Origin: Antilocapra americana
Taxonomy: Eukaryota; Chordata; Mammalia; Artiodactyla; Antilocapridae
Assembly: GCA_007570785.1 (NCBI GenBank)
Contig: ML662442.1
Span: 31,417,537-31,481,536, forward strand
Reading direction: 5' to 3'
Length of the DNA stretch: 64,000 nt
The notes below the pieces were generated by a model. It was not told where the DNA came from, searched no databases, and was given only the letters and a program-made list of their open reading frames with translations. The position numbers were made by a program, and so were the translations under genes. Positions 43,701 through 64,000 of this stretch are shown one piece after another. Each line of letters starts with the position of its first letter. The stretch's first letter is position 1.

Positions 43701-46195
43701 GATTGACAGGAAGAAGGAGAAGTAAATGTTAGGAATTTCATTGTTTAGGATATAAGCTATAAAGGTTAAGCCCTTCCCATTGAAATTCTCTTATATATAA
43801 ATTCACTTTTGTTTACCTATTAGAACCCTGAGTTTTTGTTCCCCAGCAGTTAAGTTTCAAATCCTTTTATCTGAGATCACTTGAATAAAAAGGACTGTGG
43901 GATTAGGAAAAGAAACTTAAAATATTGGCATAGTAGAAGTAGAATGTTTTGCCATGAAGCCTTTGGAAAACTAAAATTGAACAAAAGAAAACTGGAGGTT
44001 AGGAAGTAGAACTAAAGCTCTGTGTCTGAGAACTGAAAGAACTCAGATAACCAATATGTCAGAGGGACTGACTGTATTTATATTCGAAACACACATAAAA
44101 AGTATATATAGGGTGTGTGTATAGTAACTTAAACCTGTATGTAGCTGTTCAAATAGGTAAGTATCTCTTTCAGATTTATATATGTATCTCTTTTTTGGTT
44201 TTGTATAGGTCATAGTCGAACAGTTGTTGGAATTGAAGAGAGAAAAAACCGAACATTATGTTTACTAGTATTTGATCCTGGATGTCCATCTCGAGAAATG
44301 CAGAAACTCTTAAAGCAAGACATGGAAATTAGCAGTCTCAAGCAACTACGGAAATTTGTGGGGAATTTAAAACATAAGCAATACCAGATAGTGGCAGTAG
44401 AAGGTGTGCTTTCTTCAGAGGAGAAAATTGTAAGTATCTAAATATTTTTCATGTGACGCTTAGACAGGTTGAACTTCAGAGTGTAAAATTTTTAAGTTAA
44501 AAATCAACATTATTCCTTTGTAACCCCAACACCTCATTCTATAACATTAGATTGGCAAAGATATGTTGTTATTTACTATGTCATTTAATTCCGGAGTGGA
44601 CATCTTTAAATTTCAGATATTCAAATATTGTCAAATACTTTGCTCAAAACTTCATAAAAATATTTAATTTTATAATACATAATTTTGATTATCAGAGAGT
44701 AATGAAAATGGCAACAGTATGATAAGAAAGTCTAACTTACTCCAAGGAGTTCCAACTCATATTGGTCTTAGTTGATTAAATGTGATTCTAGTGGTTCCTG
44801 AGGCTCTGTGTTAGGCACTTGGGTATATTGGATGTACTATTGGAGATATAATTATCACACTATTGAGAGAGTTAAGTACTCTGAGGGACATAGTTTGCTT
44901 TCAGATTCAAGAACTGTTTGCACACATAATACTTGCTGGATATATACAATTCCAGAAATCAACTCCAGTAGTGTTGCCTCTTTATCCCTTGCATTTAAGT
45001 GATGAGCAGTACATTATAGAAAAACGCCTAGAAAGTGGAACCCCTCCATTTGTAGAAACAGAAGCTATATGGTAGCATATCAAGTCTAGAAAATGCACAA
45101 TTTTCTAATCTTAAAGAAAAAAAGTCCCTCTTAGAGCACTCCACATTTGTTTCCCTCTAAAGAAAGAAGGGCTCCCCTTCTGGCTCAGCTGGTAGAGAGT
45201 CCTCCTGCAATGCGGGAGACCTGGGTTCAATCCCTGAGTTGGGAAGATCCCCTGGAGAAGGGAACGCTTACCCACTCCAGTATTCAGGCCTGGAGAATTC
45301 CATGGACTGTATAGTCTGTGGGGTTACAAAGAGTCGGACACGACTGAGCGACTTTCACTTTGAAAGGGAGAAGAGACACAGCTTCCTTGAGAGGAGCATT
45401 TCTGAAGAATAATAGGGTCATGAGGGAAAGGACTAAAGATGTTGAAATGAGAGAGGGCTAGAGTAATCTTTTTAGCCTCACAACTTGGGATATAAAGGCA
45501 AGGATTATTGAAGTTCTTCAATTTAATTATGATAAGTTTCTTTGCAAATGTTTGTGCAAAGAGGTTTCTTTGCAATGACTTAAATACCAAAATTCCATTC
45601 CTTTTTTTTAAACCCTATCATTTATTTGGCTGAATGAAGTTAGAGGTTAATTTTAACTGTTAGAAAAAGCAAGATGCTTGTTCACCAATATACATATAAT
45701 TTTCAGATCATAGATAAGGTTAGATACTAAGATGGAGTTTAGCTGAGTATTTTATTTGGCTGTTATCTTTCTGGTCTTGAAAGTAAGGCATTGGCGGTAT
45801 TTCTCTGCTCATAGCCTCATCTTTATCTCTCCTTCCCTTTTTTTACTTGTCTCTCTCTGAGTTTCAGCCAGATTTTTTACTTTTGATTCATTATTCCATA
45901 AAATGGTGACATTTTCTTTTTAATTTTTTGTGTTTTATCTTTATCTCAAATTTTCTTTAATTTTTTGTGGTTTGGCTTTAAAAATGATTTTCTAATTTCC
46001 TAAATGTGAAGTTGTACTATTCCTTACAGGGTTTTCATTATCTTGGGAAAAAATCCCAGATTTTGGTTTTTTTGGTATTAGGTGATAATGTATATTTTAA
46101 TTAATTGACTTCTCACTTACTGAACATTTTTAAAATTTCTTTTCAAGGCTAGGAGACAAGCTTCTCAAGTCTTTACAGCTGAGAAGATCCCTTGA
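28164..46195 (+). CDS. ZUP1: ZUP1 (zinc finger-containing ubiquitin peptidase 1), complete
   Basis: Cysteine deubiquitinase (C78-related family) that cleaves K63-linked ubiquitin chains and acts at damaged or stressed DNA. Coding exons: 28164-28725, 31929-32039, 33920-34041, 35912-36080, 38929-39117, 39409-39574, 43002-43153, 44209-44429 and 46148-46195. Phases match throughout and give 579 aa (about 578 in human). Four C2H2-type fingers start at C4, C32, C157 and C196. A ubiquitin-binding MIU-like helix lies around 234-250 (DLELAQQLQQEEDRK), followed by a basic/amphipathic ubiquitin-binding segment around 266-310. The catalytic triad is C361 (GWGCGY, codon 39045-39047), H492 (QGHSRT) and D513 (VFDPGCPS), each one residue beyond the human numbers I recall. 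A 5' untranslated exon lies near 26.2-26.5 kb. A polyadenylation signal follows the stop by about 160 nt. Confidence 0.96.
28989..29207 (-). mobile_element. Bov-tA/Bov-A2 SINE
   Basis: Reverse orientation: gttgctcagtcctgtctgac ... gcattgcaggcagattcttt ... agccacagggaagac. The two plus-strand frames here are SINE-derived. Confidence 0.85.
29280..30893 (-). mobile_element. Old L1 (L1M/L1ME type), antisense
   Basis: Reverse L1 segments: ORF2-like around 29330-29580 (matching tcttccatgtctttcctgat), a cctttattggactttgcaa section, then 3'UTR-like (acaggttttgacaaatgtat). Possibly several fragments. In the ZUP1 intron before exon 31929. Confidence 0.55.
30896..31378 (-). mobile_element. BovB LINE, older copy
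   Basis: Reverse BovB from gttgttcagtcactaagtca through catcaattcttcagcactca to tccatacatactagg. More diverged than the copies at 21917 and 62475. Confidence 0.82.
31929..32039 (+). CDS. ZUP1: ZUP1 coding exon 2 (zinc finger 4)
   Basis: Acceptor ctaatacag, donor CAAG|gtatga; 111 nt, phase 1 to 1. Encodes DCNQLLYDCPMCGLICTNYH and then ILQEHVDLH, a C2H2 finger (C196/C199/H212/H216) of the ubiquitin-binding type. Confidence 0.94.
32936..33149 (-). mobile_element. Bov-tA/Bov-A2 SINE
   Basis: Reverse orientation with a (GCT)n start. Perfect 12-bp target-site duplication aagctttgtatg at 32924-32935 and 33150-33161. Confidence 0.9.
33920..34041 (+). CDS. ZUP1: ZUP1 coding exon 3 (MIU-like ubiquitin-binding helix)
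   Basis: Donor ACAG|gtacaa. I chose the acceptor ataatag ending at 33919 because it gives GVNRVQC, which matches the human protein I recall. An upstream acceptor (gatttcag ending at 33886) is also in frame and would add 11 codons. The exon encodes the Glu/Gln-rich helix LELAQQLQQEEDRKRRSEES. Confidence 0.88.
34240..34515. mobile_element. hAT-type DNA transposon relic
   Basis: Terminal inverted repeats cagtccccaac at the left and gttggggaccctg at the right, with the familiar interior ggcaccagggacca and cacaaactggtactg. About 275 bp, no transposase. Confidence 0.6.
34516..35911. other. ZUP1 intron, no recognisable feature
   Basis: A/T-rich intronic sequence between two coding exons. I saw no further exon or identifiable repeat. 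Confidence 0.4.
35912..36080 (+). CDS. ZUP1: ZUP1 coding exon 4 (residues 266-321)
   Basis: Acceptor gttcaatag, donor TCTG|gtatgt; 169 nt. Encodes RQYGLDNSGGYKQQQLRNME and the following basic segment EFHRRKADMMESL, the helical ubiquitin-binding region preceding the protease core. Confidence 0.94.
36781..36995 (+). mobile_element. Bov-tA SINE
   Basis: gggcttcccaggtggcgcta ... gacaggactgaagcaactta. Near-perfect duplication aaggtaaggtt (36770-36780) / aaggtgaggtt (36996-37006). It sits at the edge of a MIR-like fragment (36660-36780). Confidence 0.85.
37240..37915 (-). mobile_element. Old L1-like sequence, antisense
   Basis: T-rich sequence resembling a reverse L1 3' region (e.g. tggaagtccattaagtattc); it appears to resume at 38100-38250 after the SINE insertion (cagtctttcccttgtgtctt). 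Confidence 0.4.
37916..38098 (-). mobile_element. Two adjoining reverse SINE pieces
   Basis: A tRNA-head fragment (cattgcaggcggattctttaccaactgaaccacaagggaagccc region, 37918-37979) abuts a second, longer fragment (37980-38098) that repeats the same head. This gives two SINE heads in direct tandem. Confidence 0.75.
38264..38472 (+). mobile_element. Artiodactyl L1 3' end
   Basis: ggacctactatatagcacag ... actgaatcactttgctgtat ... atcaactatactacaatat, ending in an A-rich tail and (AT)n. Confidence 0.65.
38929..39117 (+). CDS. ZUP1: ZUP1 coding exon 5 (catalytic cysteine)
   Basis: Acceptor ccactttag, donor AAAG|gtatgt; 189 nt. Encodes the nucleophile motif DKGWGCGYRNFQMLLSSLLQ, with the catalytic Cys codon at 39045-39047. 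Confidence 0.96.
39409..39574 (+). CDS. ZUP1: ZUP1 coding exon 6 (residues 385-439)
   Basis: Acceptor aattttag, donor ATAAA|gtatgt; 166 nt, leaving phase 2. Encodes SIPCIPKIQSMIEDAWKEGF and DPQGASQLNNRLQGTKAWIG, part of the protease fold. Confidence 0.95.
39600..40420. other. ZUP1 intron, unclassified sequence
   Basis: T-rich sequence, probably an old antisense LINE. Small open frames near 40037 and 40173 are Phe/Leu-rich, as expected of T-rich DNA, and not genes. Confidence 0.35.
40424..40518 (+). mobile_element. Bov-tA SINE 3' fragment
   Basis: cctggagaatccgtggacag ... gttggatatgactgagggac. Only the last third of the element; a MIR-like fragment follows (about 40520-40690). Confidence 0.7.
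40870..40975 (+). mobile_element. Ruminant L1 3' tail
   Basis: acacatgtatacccatggca ... atttatggcaaaaccaacac, then A-rich. This is the same 3'UTR sequence as at 8581-8640. Confidence 0.7.
40980..43001. other. ZUP1 intron, no recognisable feature
   Basis: A/T-rich intronic sequence. No exon in the right phase or clear repeat was seen. Confidence 0.4.
43002..43153 (+). CDS. ZUP1: ZUP1 coding exon 7 (residues 440-490)
   Basis: Acceptor tttttttatag, donor CAAG|gttagt; 152 nt. The first G completes a Lys codon, then CRIVDFHKSTGPSGTHPRLF and the run to YLQHQ. It follows a 3.4-kb intron, the longest within the coding region after the one preceding exon 2. Confidence 0.95.
43365..43705 (+). repeat. 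L2 LINE 3' fragment
   Basis: gagaccttccctgaccaccc ... tagaatgtaagctccatgaa ... aacagtgcctgatgtatggg, the L2 3' end pattern. Confidence 0.6.
44209..44429 (+). CDS. ZUP1: ZUP1 coding exon 8 (catalytic His and Asp)
   Basis: Acceptor ttgtatag, donor AAATT|gtaagt; 221 nt, ending in phase 0. Encodes GHSRTVVGIEE with catalytic H492, and LLVFDPGCPSREMQKLLKQ with catalytic D513. Confidence 0.95.
44905..45075 (+). other. Possible alternative last exon of ZUP1 (unproven)
   Basis: Preceded by tagtttgctttcag, this stretch has 56 codons and a TAG in exactly the phase left by the upstream exon (44429). It reads like protein (IQELFAHIILAGYIQF, then VVLPLYPLHLSDEQYIIEKR). I do not recognise the sequence and it is absent from the human ZUP1 protein I recall. 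It could be a real alternative C-terminus, a decayed exon or a fragment of another gene. No polyadenylation signal follows within 90 nt. Confidence 0.35.
45169..45360 (+). mobile_element. Bov-tA SINE
   Basis: gggctccccttctggctcag ... gagtcggacacgactgagcg-actttcactt. In the last ZUP1 intron, just downstream of the possible alternative exon. Confidence 0.85.
46148..46195 (+). CDS. ZUP1: ZUP1 last coding exon
   Basis: Acceptor cttttcaag; encodes ARRQASQVFTAEKIP and TGA. This matches the C-terminus I recall for human ZUP1. Confidence 0.94.
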   Translation, partial: ARRQASQVFTAEKIP

Positions 46196-46352
46196 AGAAA
46201 TCAGCATTTCAGTGATTGTGGACTTTTACTTTGTTTTCCAAATTCTGATATTAACCTTAATACATCATATGAATCTAAATACTCCATTTATACTTTAATT
46301 TCTAAAATGTCTAAATTATACCTCTAGTGCTTCATTGTTTAGTAATTATTGC

Positions 46353-46358
46353 AATAAA
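46353..46358 (+). terminator. ZUP1: ZUP1 polyadenylation signal
   Basis: An AATAAA hexamer lies 158 nt after the TGA, followed by a T/G-rich stretch (tcttgtttgcattgtgag). This is the first good signal in the 3'UTR. Cleavage is expected near 46375. Confidence 0.8.
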
Positions 46359-46375
46359 ATATCTTGTTTGCATTG

Positions 46376-47837
46376 TGAGTTTTGTATTTCTTGATTTATC
46401 CGTGTTTCAGAAACTAGTTTTGTTTTATAGTCATATGACTATTTGTTGAGTTCTAACTCATGTTAGATATGCTCAGTATTTTGCATGTATTAATTAGTTT
46501 GATTTCCAAAATATTTTATAGTTCTGTGAGACAAGTACTGTTATTAGCAGTGAGGAAGCTGAAATTTGCAAGATTAGTAATTTGCCCAAGAAAGTGGCCC
46601 TGATCCACAATGTGAACCCAGATTGTCTCACCTCCAAGCTCTTACCATTATAGCATTCAGCTTTATTCTGTTGTTATCATATATGTAATGAAATTCCCTC
46701 TTCACTAGATAGAAAGAACCTTAATACTTCATAGGCATAGTTCTGAAAAGAGGAATTTGCTTTTGTTAAATGTTTACATTCTTATATAACTGTGAGAGTC
46801 TTATGTTTAATGTGTCCTGTAAGACGGAAACTTTCAGTTTCATGTTAGATTTGCCAGTTAAGGTTGAAGCAAGAATCTTACTCTGGCCAGTTTTAAGCAG
46901 AAGAGAATTTGTTCAAATCATCAGAAGCTCGCAGAATCCACAGGTAACTAGGGAACTATTCTAGAACAAAGGCAACAGCCGAGGCTAGAATATGGCCTAA
47001 TATTATAGCAGGGGCATTCGGGTTAAGAGTTGAGGTAGAATGTCTGCGTAGATTTCAGATTCCAGAGGGGGCACATCTGATTATCATGTGACCATCTGCC
47101 ATGGGTCAGAGACACTTTTTCAAAAAGAAATCTGGGTAGATGGAAAAAGAGATATTAAAAAGGAGAAGCAGTAAGGGGCTGCTATCCCATTAAAAAATGA
47201 ACAAGAACTTACTTGAATGAAGTTCTATGAATATTATAGATTGTATTAAATACTAAGTGTTGCACTCCTAGAATGAATAGTATTGCCAATTGGGAAATTC
47301 TGGAAAACCTCCTTTCTAGTACTGTCATTCAGACTGTTAAACAGGTTTCCACTCTGTATCCCCATACAGTTAGGGTGCTTCATGCCATCATTATCTCTTA
47401 TTACCTAGACTGTAATATCCTCCTAACTGATGTGCTTGTCTTGATCCTCTGTCAGTCCATCTTCCACACAGAAACCAAATTGTTCTAAAATACAAATACG
47501 ATTTTATGACTGCCTAGTTGAATCCCCTTCATTACTCATGGTTAAAATCTGAATGTCCTACACAATCTGGGCTCTGCTTACCTCTTCAGTTTCATCTCTC
47601 ACCATGCTCAGAGTTTCACTCCTTTCAGCCTAAAGTCCTTTGCCAAAATACAGCTGGCACTGCCTAGGACGCTTTCCCCGTTAGTTCTCCTCTAAGAAGT
47701 GCTTCCTGAACTGCTCAAGTTTGGATTAAATCCACCTTCTAAGTGTTTAATAAGGAATGTTGCTCTAAGGTAAGATCACTCACCTGCAAACCACCAGTCT
47801 ATGACAAGAAAATTACAGAAACTACAATTATGATACT
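46376..47837. other. Intergenic region between the ZUP1 and RSPH4A 3' ends
   Basis: Tail-to-tail spacer of about 1.4 kb. Holds the MIR-like fragment and an L2-like stretch (about 47270-47720; e.g. aagtgcttcctgaactgctc). No gene seen. Confidence 0.5.
46440..46660 (+). repeat. MIR-like SINE downstream of ZUP1
   Basis: tgttattagcagtgaggaag, then gtaatttgcccaagaaagtg and caatgtgaacccagattgtc match the MIR core. Confidence 0.5.
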
Positions 47838-47848
47838 TTTATTTTATT
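47838..47848 (-). terminator. RSPH4A: Probable RSPH4A polyadenylation signals
   Basis: Two overlapping AATAAA hexamers on the minus strand, about 790 nt after the stop. They would give a 3'UTR of roughly 0.8 kb containing the (GATA)n repeat. Other A/T-rich hexamers are possible. Confidence 0.5.
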
Positions 47849-48315
47849 TTACACAGATAATAACCATGGAGTAGAAGGGTTTTTAAAAAAATTTTTAAGT
47901 TGATTCTTCACCACAGGGTTTAACAAACACTACAATGGCATAATATTTGTATCACAAAATTTTTCCCTTCTTGAATGTAAGCTCATAAGATTTCTGAAGC
48001 AATGCCTAGTTTTTAACAGCAGTCTTGGTGTGCTAGGGATATAGGACTTAAAAATACTTTTTTAGTGAATAAAAAAAACTAGTTTTAGAAAAGCAGTGAT
48101 AGAAAATACCAGTCTGAAGTCTTTGGATGTCCTACTAGCCATCTCTGCAAATCGTCCCCAAATCAGATAAAACCAATTTCTATAGGATGAAAGAAGGGTT
48201 ACATTGAGAAGTTTCTTTAAGAAGTAACAGGTAAAAGCTAAAACATTTGAATGTTCCCGCAGTCTTGGAGCAGGTGATGAAATTGTATACCCTCTCCACA
48301 CAGAGGGCCTGGGGG

Positions 48316-48316
48316 A

Positions 48317-48359
<43 letters not shown>
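48316..48359. repeat. (GATA)n microsatellite
   Basis: About eleven uninterrupted ATAG units, in the likely 3'UTR of RSPH4A. Long and pure, so likely polymorphic. Confidence 0.95.
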
Positions 48360-48632
48360 TACATACAGTATTTGCAACAGTATCACAAATTGCTGAAAAA
48401 CACATGCTCTAATCAGAACAGTAATTAAGAAAATGTCATTTAGCCTCTGTAAAGTTTGTTGAGCAGCTTTCTAAAAGTACATATTAATAGTTTCACATGA
48501 AAAATTCCAAATTTTATATTTTCAGGGAATGATATTTTACACATGAATAGTTATAATTTACATATAAAAATCAGTACCAAATAAGGAGTATGCATGTATC
48601 AGTCTTATAAGGCTGGGCTAATTCTCCTTGTA

Positions 48633-61381
<12,749 letters not shown>

Positions 61382-61492
61382 GGAAGGAGTCAAGAGAAAA
61401 AAAGTTTTGGATGAAGAGGGCGTGCAGATATGGAAGGTAGCAACGCAGGGCACTGGCTTTGCTTAGGTTTGCTCGGCAAGCCGCAGCGTCAT

Positions 61493-61506
61493 GTCTCCAT
61501 AACAAC
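61493..61506 (-). promoter_or_regulatory. RFX-type X-box upstream of RSPH4A
   Basis: On the minus strand the site reads GTTGTT-AT-GGAGAC, which fits the X-box consensus RYYNYY-N(1-3)-RRNRAC at every position. It is 112 bp upstream of the ATG. RFX factors drive motile-cilium genes through such sites, usually close to the transcription start. A weaker plus-strand site, GTTGCC-A-GGAGTC (61545-61557), lies 40 bp further upstream. Confidence 0.6.
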
Positions 61507-62474
61507 CCCAGGCTGGGTTCCTCTAAGAAAAACAGCGCAAGCCTGTTGCCAGGAGTCTAGGGAGGAGACCGAGAAGGATGAAAATCCTGGATCTGTGATT
61601 TGGTGGAGCCTCTGCTCTTCCAATAGCTCAGCCAATCTAATCTGCCATCCATCAGGCCCGCCTGGAAACCTGAGAACTGGGCCGACGAAGAGGAGGAGCC
61701 CCGAGAGGATTTTCAGGGTCTGATACACGTATTTTGATTCAAGTTGCGCGCTGAGGAGTGAGTCTTGCATTAATGGGGAGAATGCATTTACAGAGCTTGT
61801 GTGTGTTTGAGAGAGAGAGAGAGTATGTGTATGTAAAGGAAAAAGAGACTGACGGGGGTCAGGGCGAGGTGAAGACCTTGGAAATCTGGAGGATCAGGTG
61901 ACAAGGAGACTCCAGTGGGCAAAACATCAGAGTCCAAAACGCAGAAATCAAGGTGTCTCGTCTGTGCCAACCAAAAGGGCGACTTTTGGACAATAAGCAA
62001 GGGAGTCCTGATTTTCCTCTTCTCCCTCCTGTGGAATCTGCCAGACATGTAGGCAAAAAATTACCTCCAAGGAGAAAGCAATGAAAAGGTTACCCTATGT
62101 AAATAGATAACTCATGGGTTACCTATTTCCTAATAAGTGAAATTCAAATTAACCCTAAAACTATGTTACTATAATGTAATCTTTATTTGATAATACATCT
62201 GTGATTTCATAATTTTTCAGTATCTAAGGTCATTATTTTTACTATTAATTCATATTTTCCATCTCCAACATAAAGAATGTATAGAGGATGGAATCATACA
62301 TACCTGGCCTTGATTAAAAACTATAAATTAATTAAAGTCTTTCATGTTAATTTGTTCTGTATCTCTCATTTAAAACAAGCCAAATAATATTTGATATAAC
62401 TTCCAATTAACAACATGTTGGTCATAAATTCTAACTTCGTGAATGAGCATCATATTTACCACCACTCACCACCT

Positions 62475-63237
62475 TTATGGCAGAAAGTGAAGAGGAACTA
62501 AAAAGCCTCTTGATGAAAGTGAAAAAGGAGAGTGAAAAAGTTGGCTTAAAGCTAAACATTCAGAAAAATAAGATCATGGCATCTGGTCCCATCACTTCAT
62601 GGGAAATAGATGGGAAAACAGTGGAAACAGTGTCAGACTTTATTTTGGGGGGCTCCAAAATCACTGCAGATGGTGATTGCAGCCATGAAATTAAAAGATG
62701 CTTACTCCTTGGAAGAAAAGTTATGACCAACCTAGACAGCATATTTAAAAGCAGAGACATTACTTTGCCAGCAAAGGTCCGTCTAGTCAAGGCTATGGTT
62801 TTTCCAGTGGTCATGTATGAATGTGAGAGTTGGATGGTAAGAAAGCTGAGCACTGAAGAATTGATGCTTTTGAACTGTGGTGTTGGAGAAGACTCTTGAG
62901 AGTCCCTCGGACTGCAAGGAGATCCAACCAGTCCATTCCAAAGGAGATCAGTCCTGGGTATTCATTGGAAGGACTGATGTTGAAGCTGAAACTCCATTAC
63001 TTTGGCCACCTCATGCAAAGAGTTGACTCATTGTAAAAGACCCTGATGCTGGGAAGGATTGGGGGCAGGAGGAGAAGGGGATGACAGAAGATGAGATGGC
63101 TGAATGGCATCACTGACTTGATGGACATAGATTTGGGTGGACTCCGGGAGTTGGTGATGGACAGGGAGGCCTGGCGTGCTGCAGTTTGTGGGGTCACAAG
63201 GAATCGGACACGACTGAGCAATTGAACTAAACTCAAC
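62475..63237 (+). mobile_element. BovB LINE 3' portion (about 760 bp)
   Basis: Forward BovB from atggcagaaagtgaagagga to ggacacgactgagcaattga. A 140-codon frame (62477-62899) encodes the C-terminal part of the BovB reverse transcriptase ([20 protein letters not shown]). 5'-truncated, so not a functional element. Confidence 0.9.
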
Positions 63238-63659
63238 CCCCAGTTTAGTGGAAGTTAAAAAGCACAGAACTTCTCTTCAATACTTTGTTCAAAGCTGTGG
63301 ATCTTTACCCCTCCCAAAATGTACATGGGATTGCACACACCGAATCTTGTATGTAATTTCTTCTGGTTCAGAGACTTCTTGAAGTCAGAGGCCCCAGATC
63401 AGAGCTCTTGGAATAGATTCAAAAAACAAAATAAAAGGTAAGCTAGAATTATAAATTGGAGATTTGGGGGGTTTTTCTGTAATTGGTACAAGGATTGAAG
63501 GGGGGATAGCATTTTTTTCCCCTACATAGTTCTAGTCTCTCCACCCTTGAAACTGGCAAGAAGTGATGGAAGCTTTTTTCCTGGACTGGCAAGCCGGAGC
63601 AGGATGGTAAGACCAGGAGAAAAGGGTGATAAGGAAGAGGTTTTTGCATCTATATTCTC

Positions 63660-64000
63660 AAAAAATATTTATCTGTAGTTTCCTTTTCTTGTAATGTCTG
63701 CCTGGTTTTGTTATTAGAGTAATTCTAGCTTCATAGAATGAATCAGAAAGTATCTTCTCTGGTTCTATTTTCTAGAAGAGATTGTAGAGAATTGGTAGAA
63801 TTCACCTGTGACCCCATCTGGACTTATTTTTGATGATTATTAGTTATTAATTCAATTGATTCACACACACACACATATATGAGGAAATTGCCTATATATA
63901 TATAAGTTTATGTATGTTTTGGCAGACTGCTTTTTTCAAGGAATTGGTCTGTTTTACTTAAGTTATCAAATTACAAACCTAGACTTGTTCATAGTATCTT
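63660..64000 (-). mobile_element. L1 ORF2 fragment, antisense, running off the window
   Basis: Reverse L1 reverse-transcriptase region (cctggttttgttattagagt ... ctagaagagattgtagagaa), split by a (CA)n(TA)n repeat at 63863-63904. Confidence 0.6.

Noticed and set aside
44808..45002. 64-codon frame overlapping the possible ZUP1 alternative exon
   Set aside because: Different frame from the in-phase candidate, with no acceptor; composition is not protein-like.
62477..62899. 140-codon plus-strand open frame
   Set aside because: It is the C-terminal reverse-transcriptase portion of a 5'-truncated BovB, not a host gene.

Overview
This is a nuclear chromosome segment from a ruminant, probably a pecoran such as cattle, sheep, goat or a relative. 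The evidence is the dense load of Bov-tA/Bov-A2 SINEs, 5'-truncated BovB (RTE) LINEs and a ruminant-type L1. Genes are split into short exons with consensus splice sites. Nothing prokaryotic, plasmid-like or viral is present, and most short open frames are repeat-derived or chance.

Three protein-coding genes are present. (1) KPNA5 (importin alpha-6), minus strand: the first seven coding exons lie between 24950 and 11635 (residues 1-218), and the rest of the gene lies off the left end. (2) ZUP1 (K63-specific deubiquitinase), plus strand: the complete coding sequence is in nine coding exons from 28164 to 46195 (579 codons plus stop), with its promoter near 26.2 kb. (3) RSPH4A (radial spoke head protein of motile cilia), minus strand: the complete coding sequence is in six exons from 61381 to 48633 (721 codons plus stop). 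This is the same neighbourhood as recalled for human 6q22 (RSPH4A, ZUP1, KPNA5), read in the opposite direction. KPNA5 and ZUP1 are head-to-head, separated by about 1.2 kb of GC-rich promoter sequence. ZUP1 and RSPH4A are tail-to-tail.

Layout. 1-9.4 kb: an old L1 split by a 7.6-kb L1 with a recognisable 5'UTR, itself carrying a BovB tail, all in a KPNA5 intron. 9.4-25 kb: KPNA5 exons and introns with SINEs, BovB copies and DNA-transposon relics. 24.7-26.6 kb: divergent KPNA5/ZUP1 promoter region. 28-46.4 kb: ZUP1. 47.8-61.6 kb: RSPH4A, with an RFX-type X-box just upstream of its start. 61.6-64 kb: intergenic sequence with a 760-bp BovB copy and an antisense L1 running off the end.

The genes do not form a pathway: one acts in nuclear import, one in ubiquitin signalling at damaged DNA, one in cilium structure. 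I found no convincing new biological system. The points most worth checking are a possible in-frame alternative last exon in ZUP1, a GC-AG intron and an exon-split start codon in KPNA5, the X-box at RSPH4A, and the nested L1 structure. Exon boundaries were assigned by eye from splice consensus, phase and remembered human orthologues. Repeat family names are recognised from memory, not from a database search.
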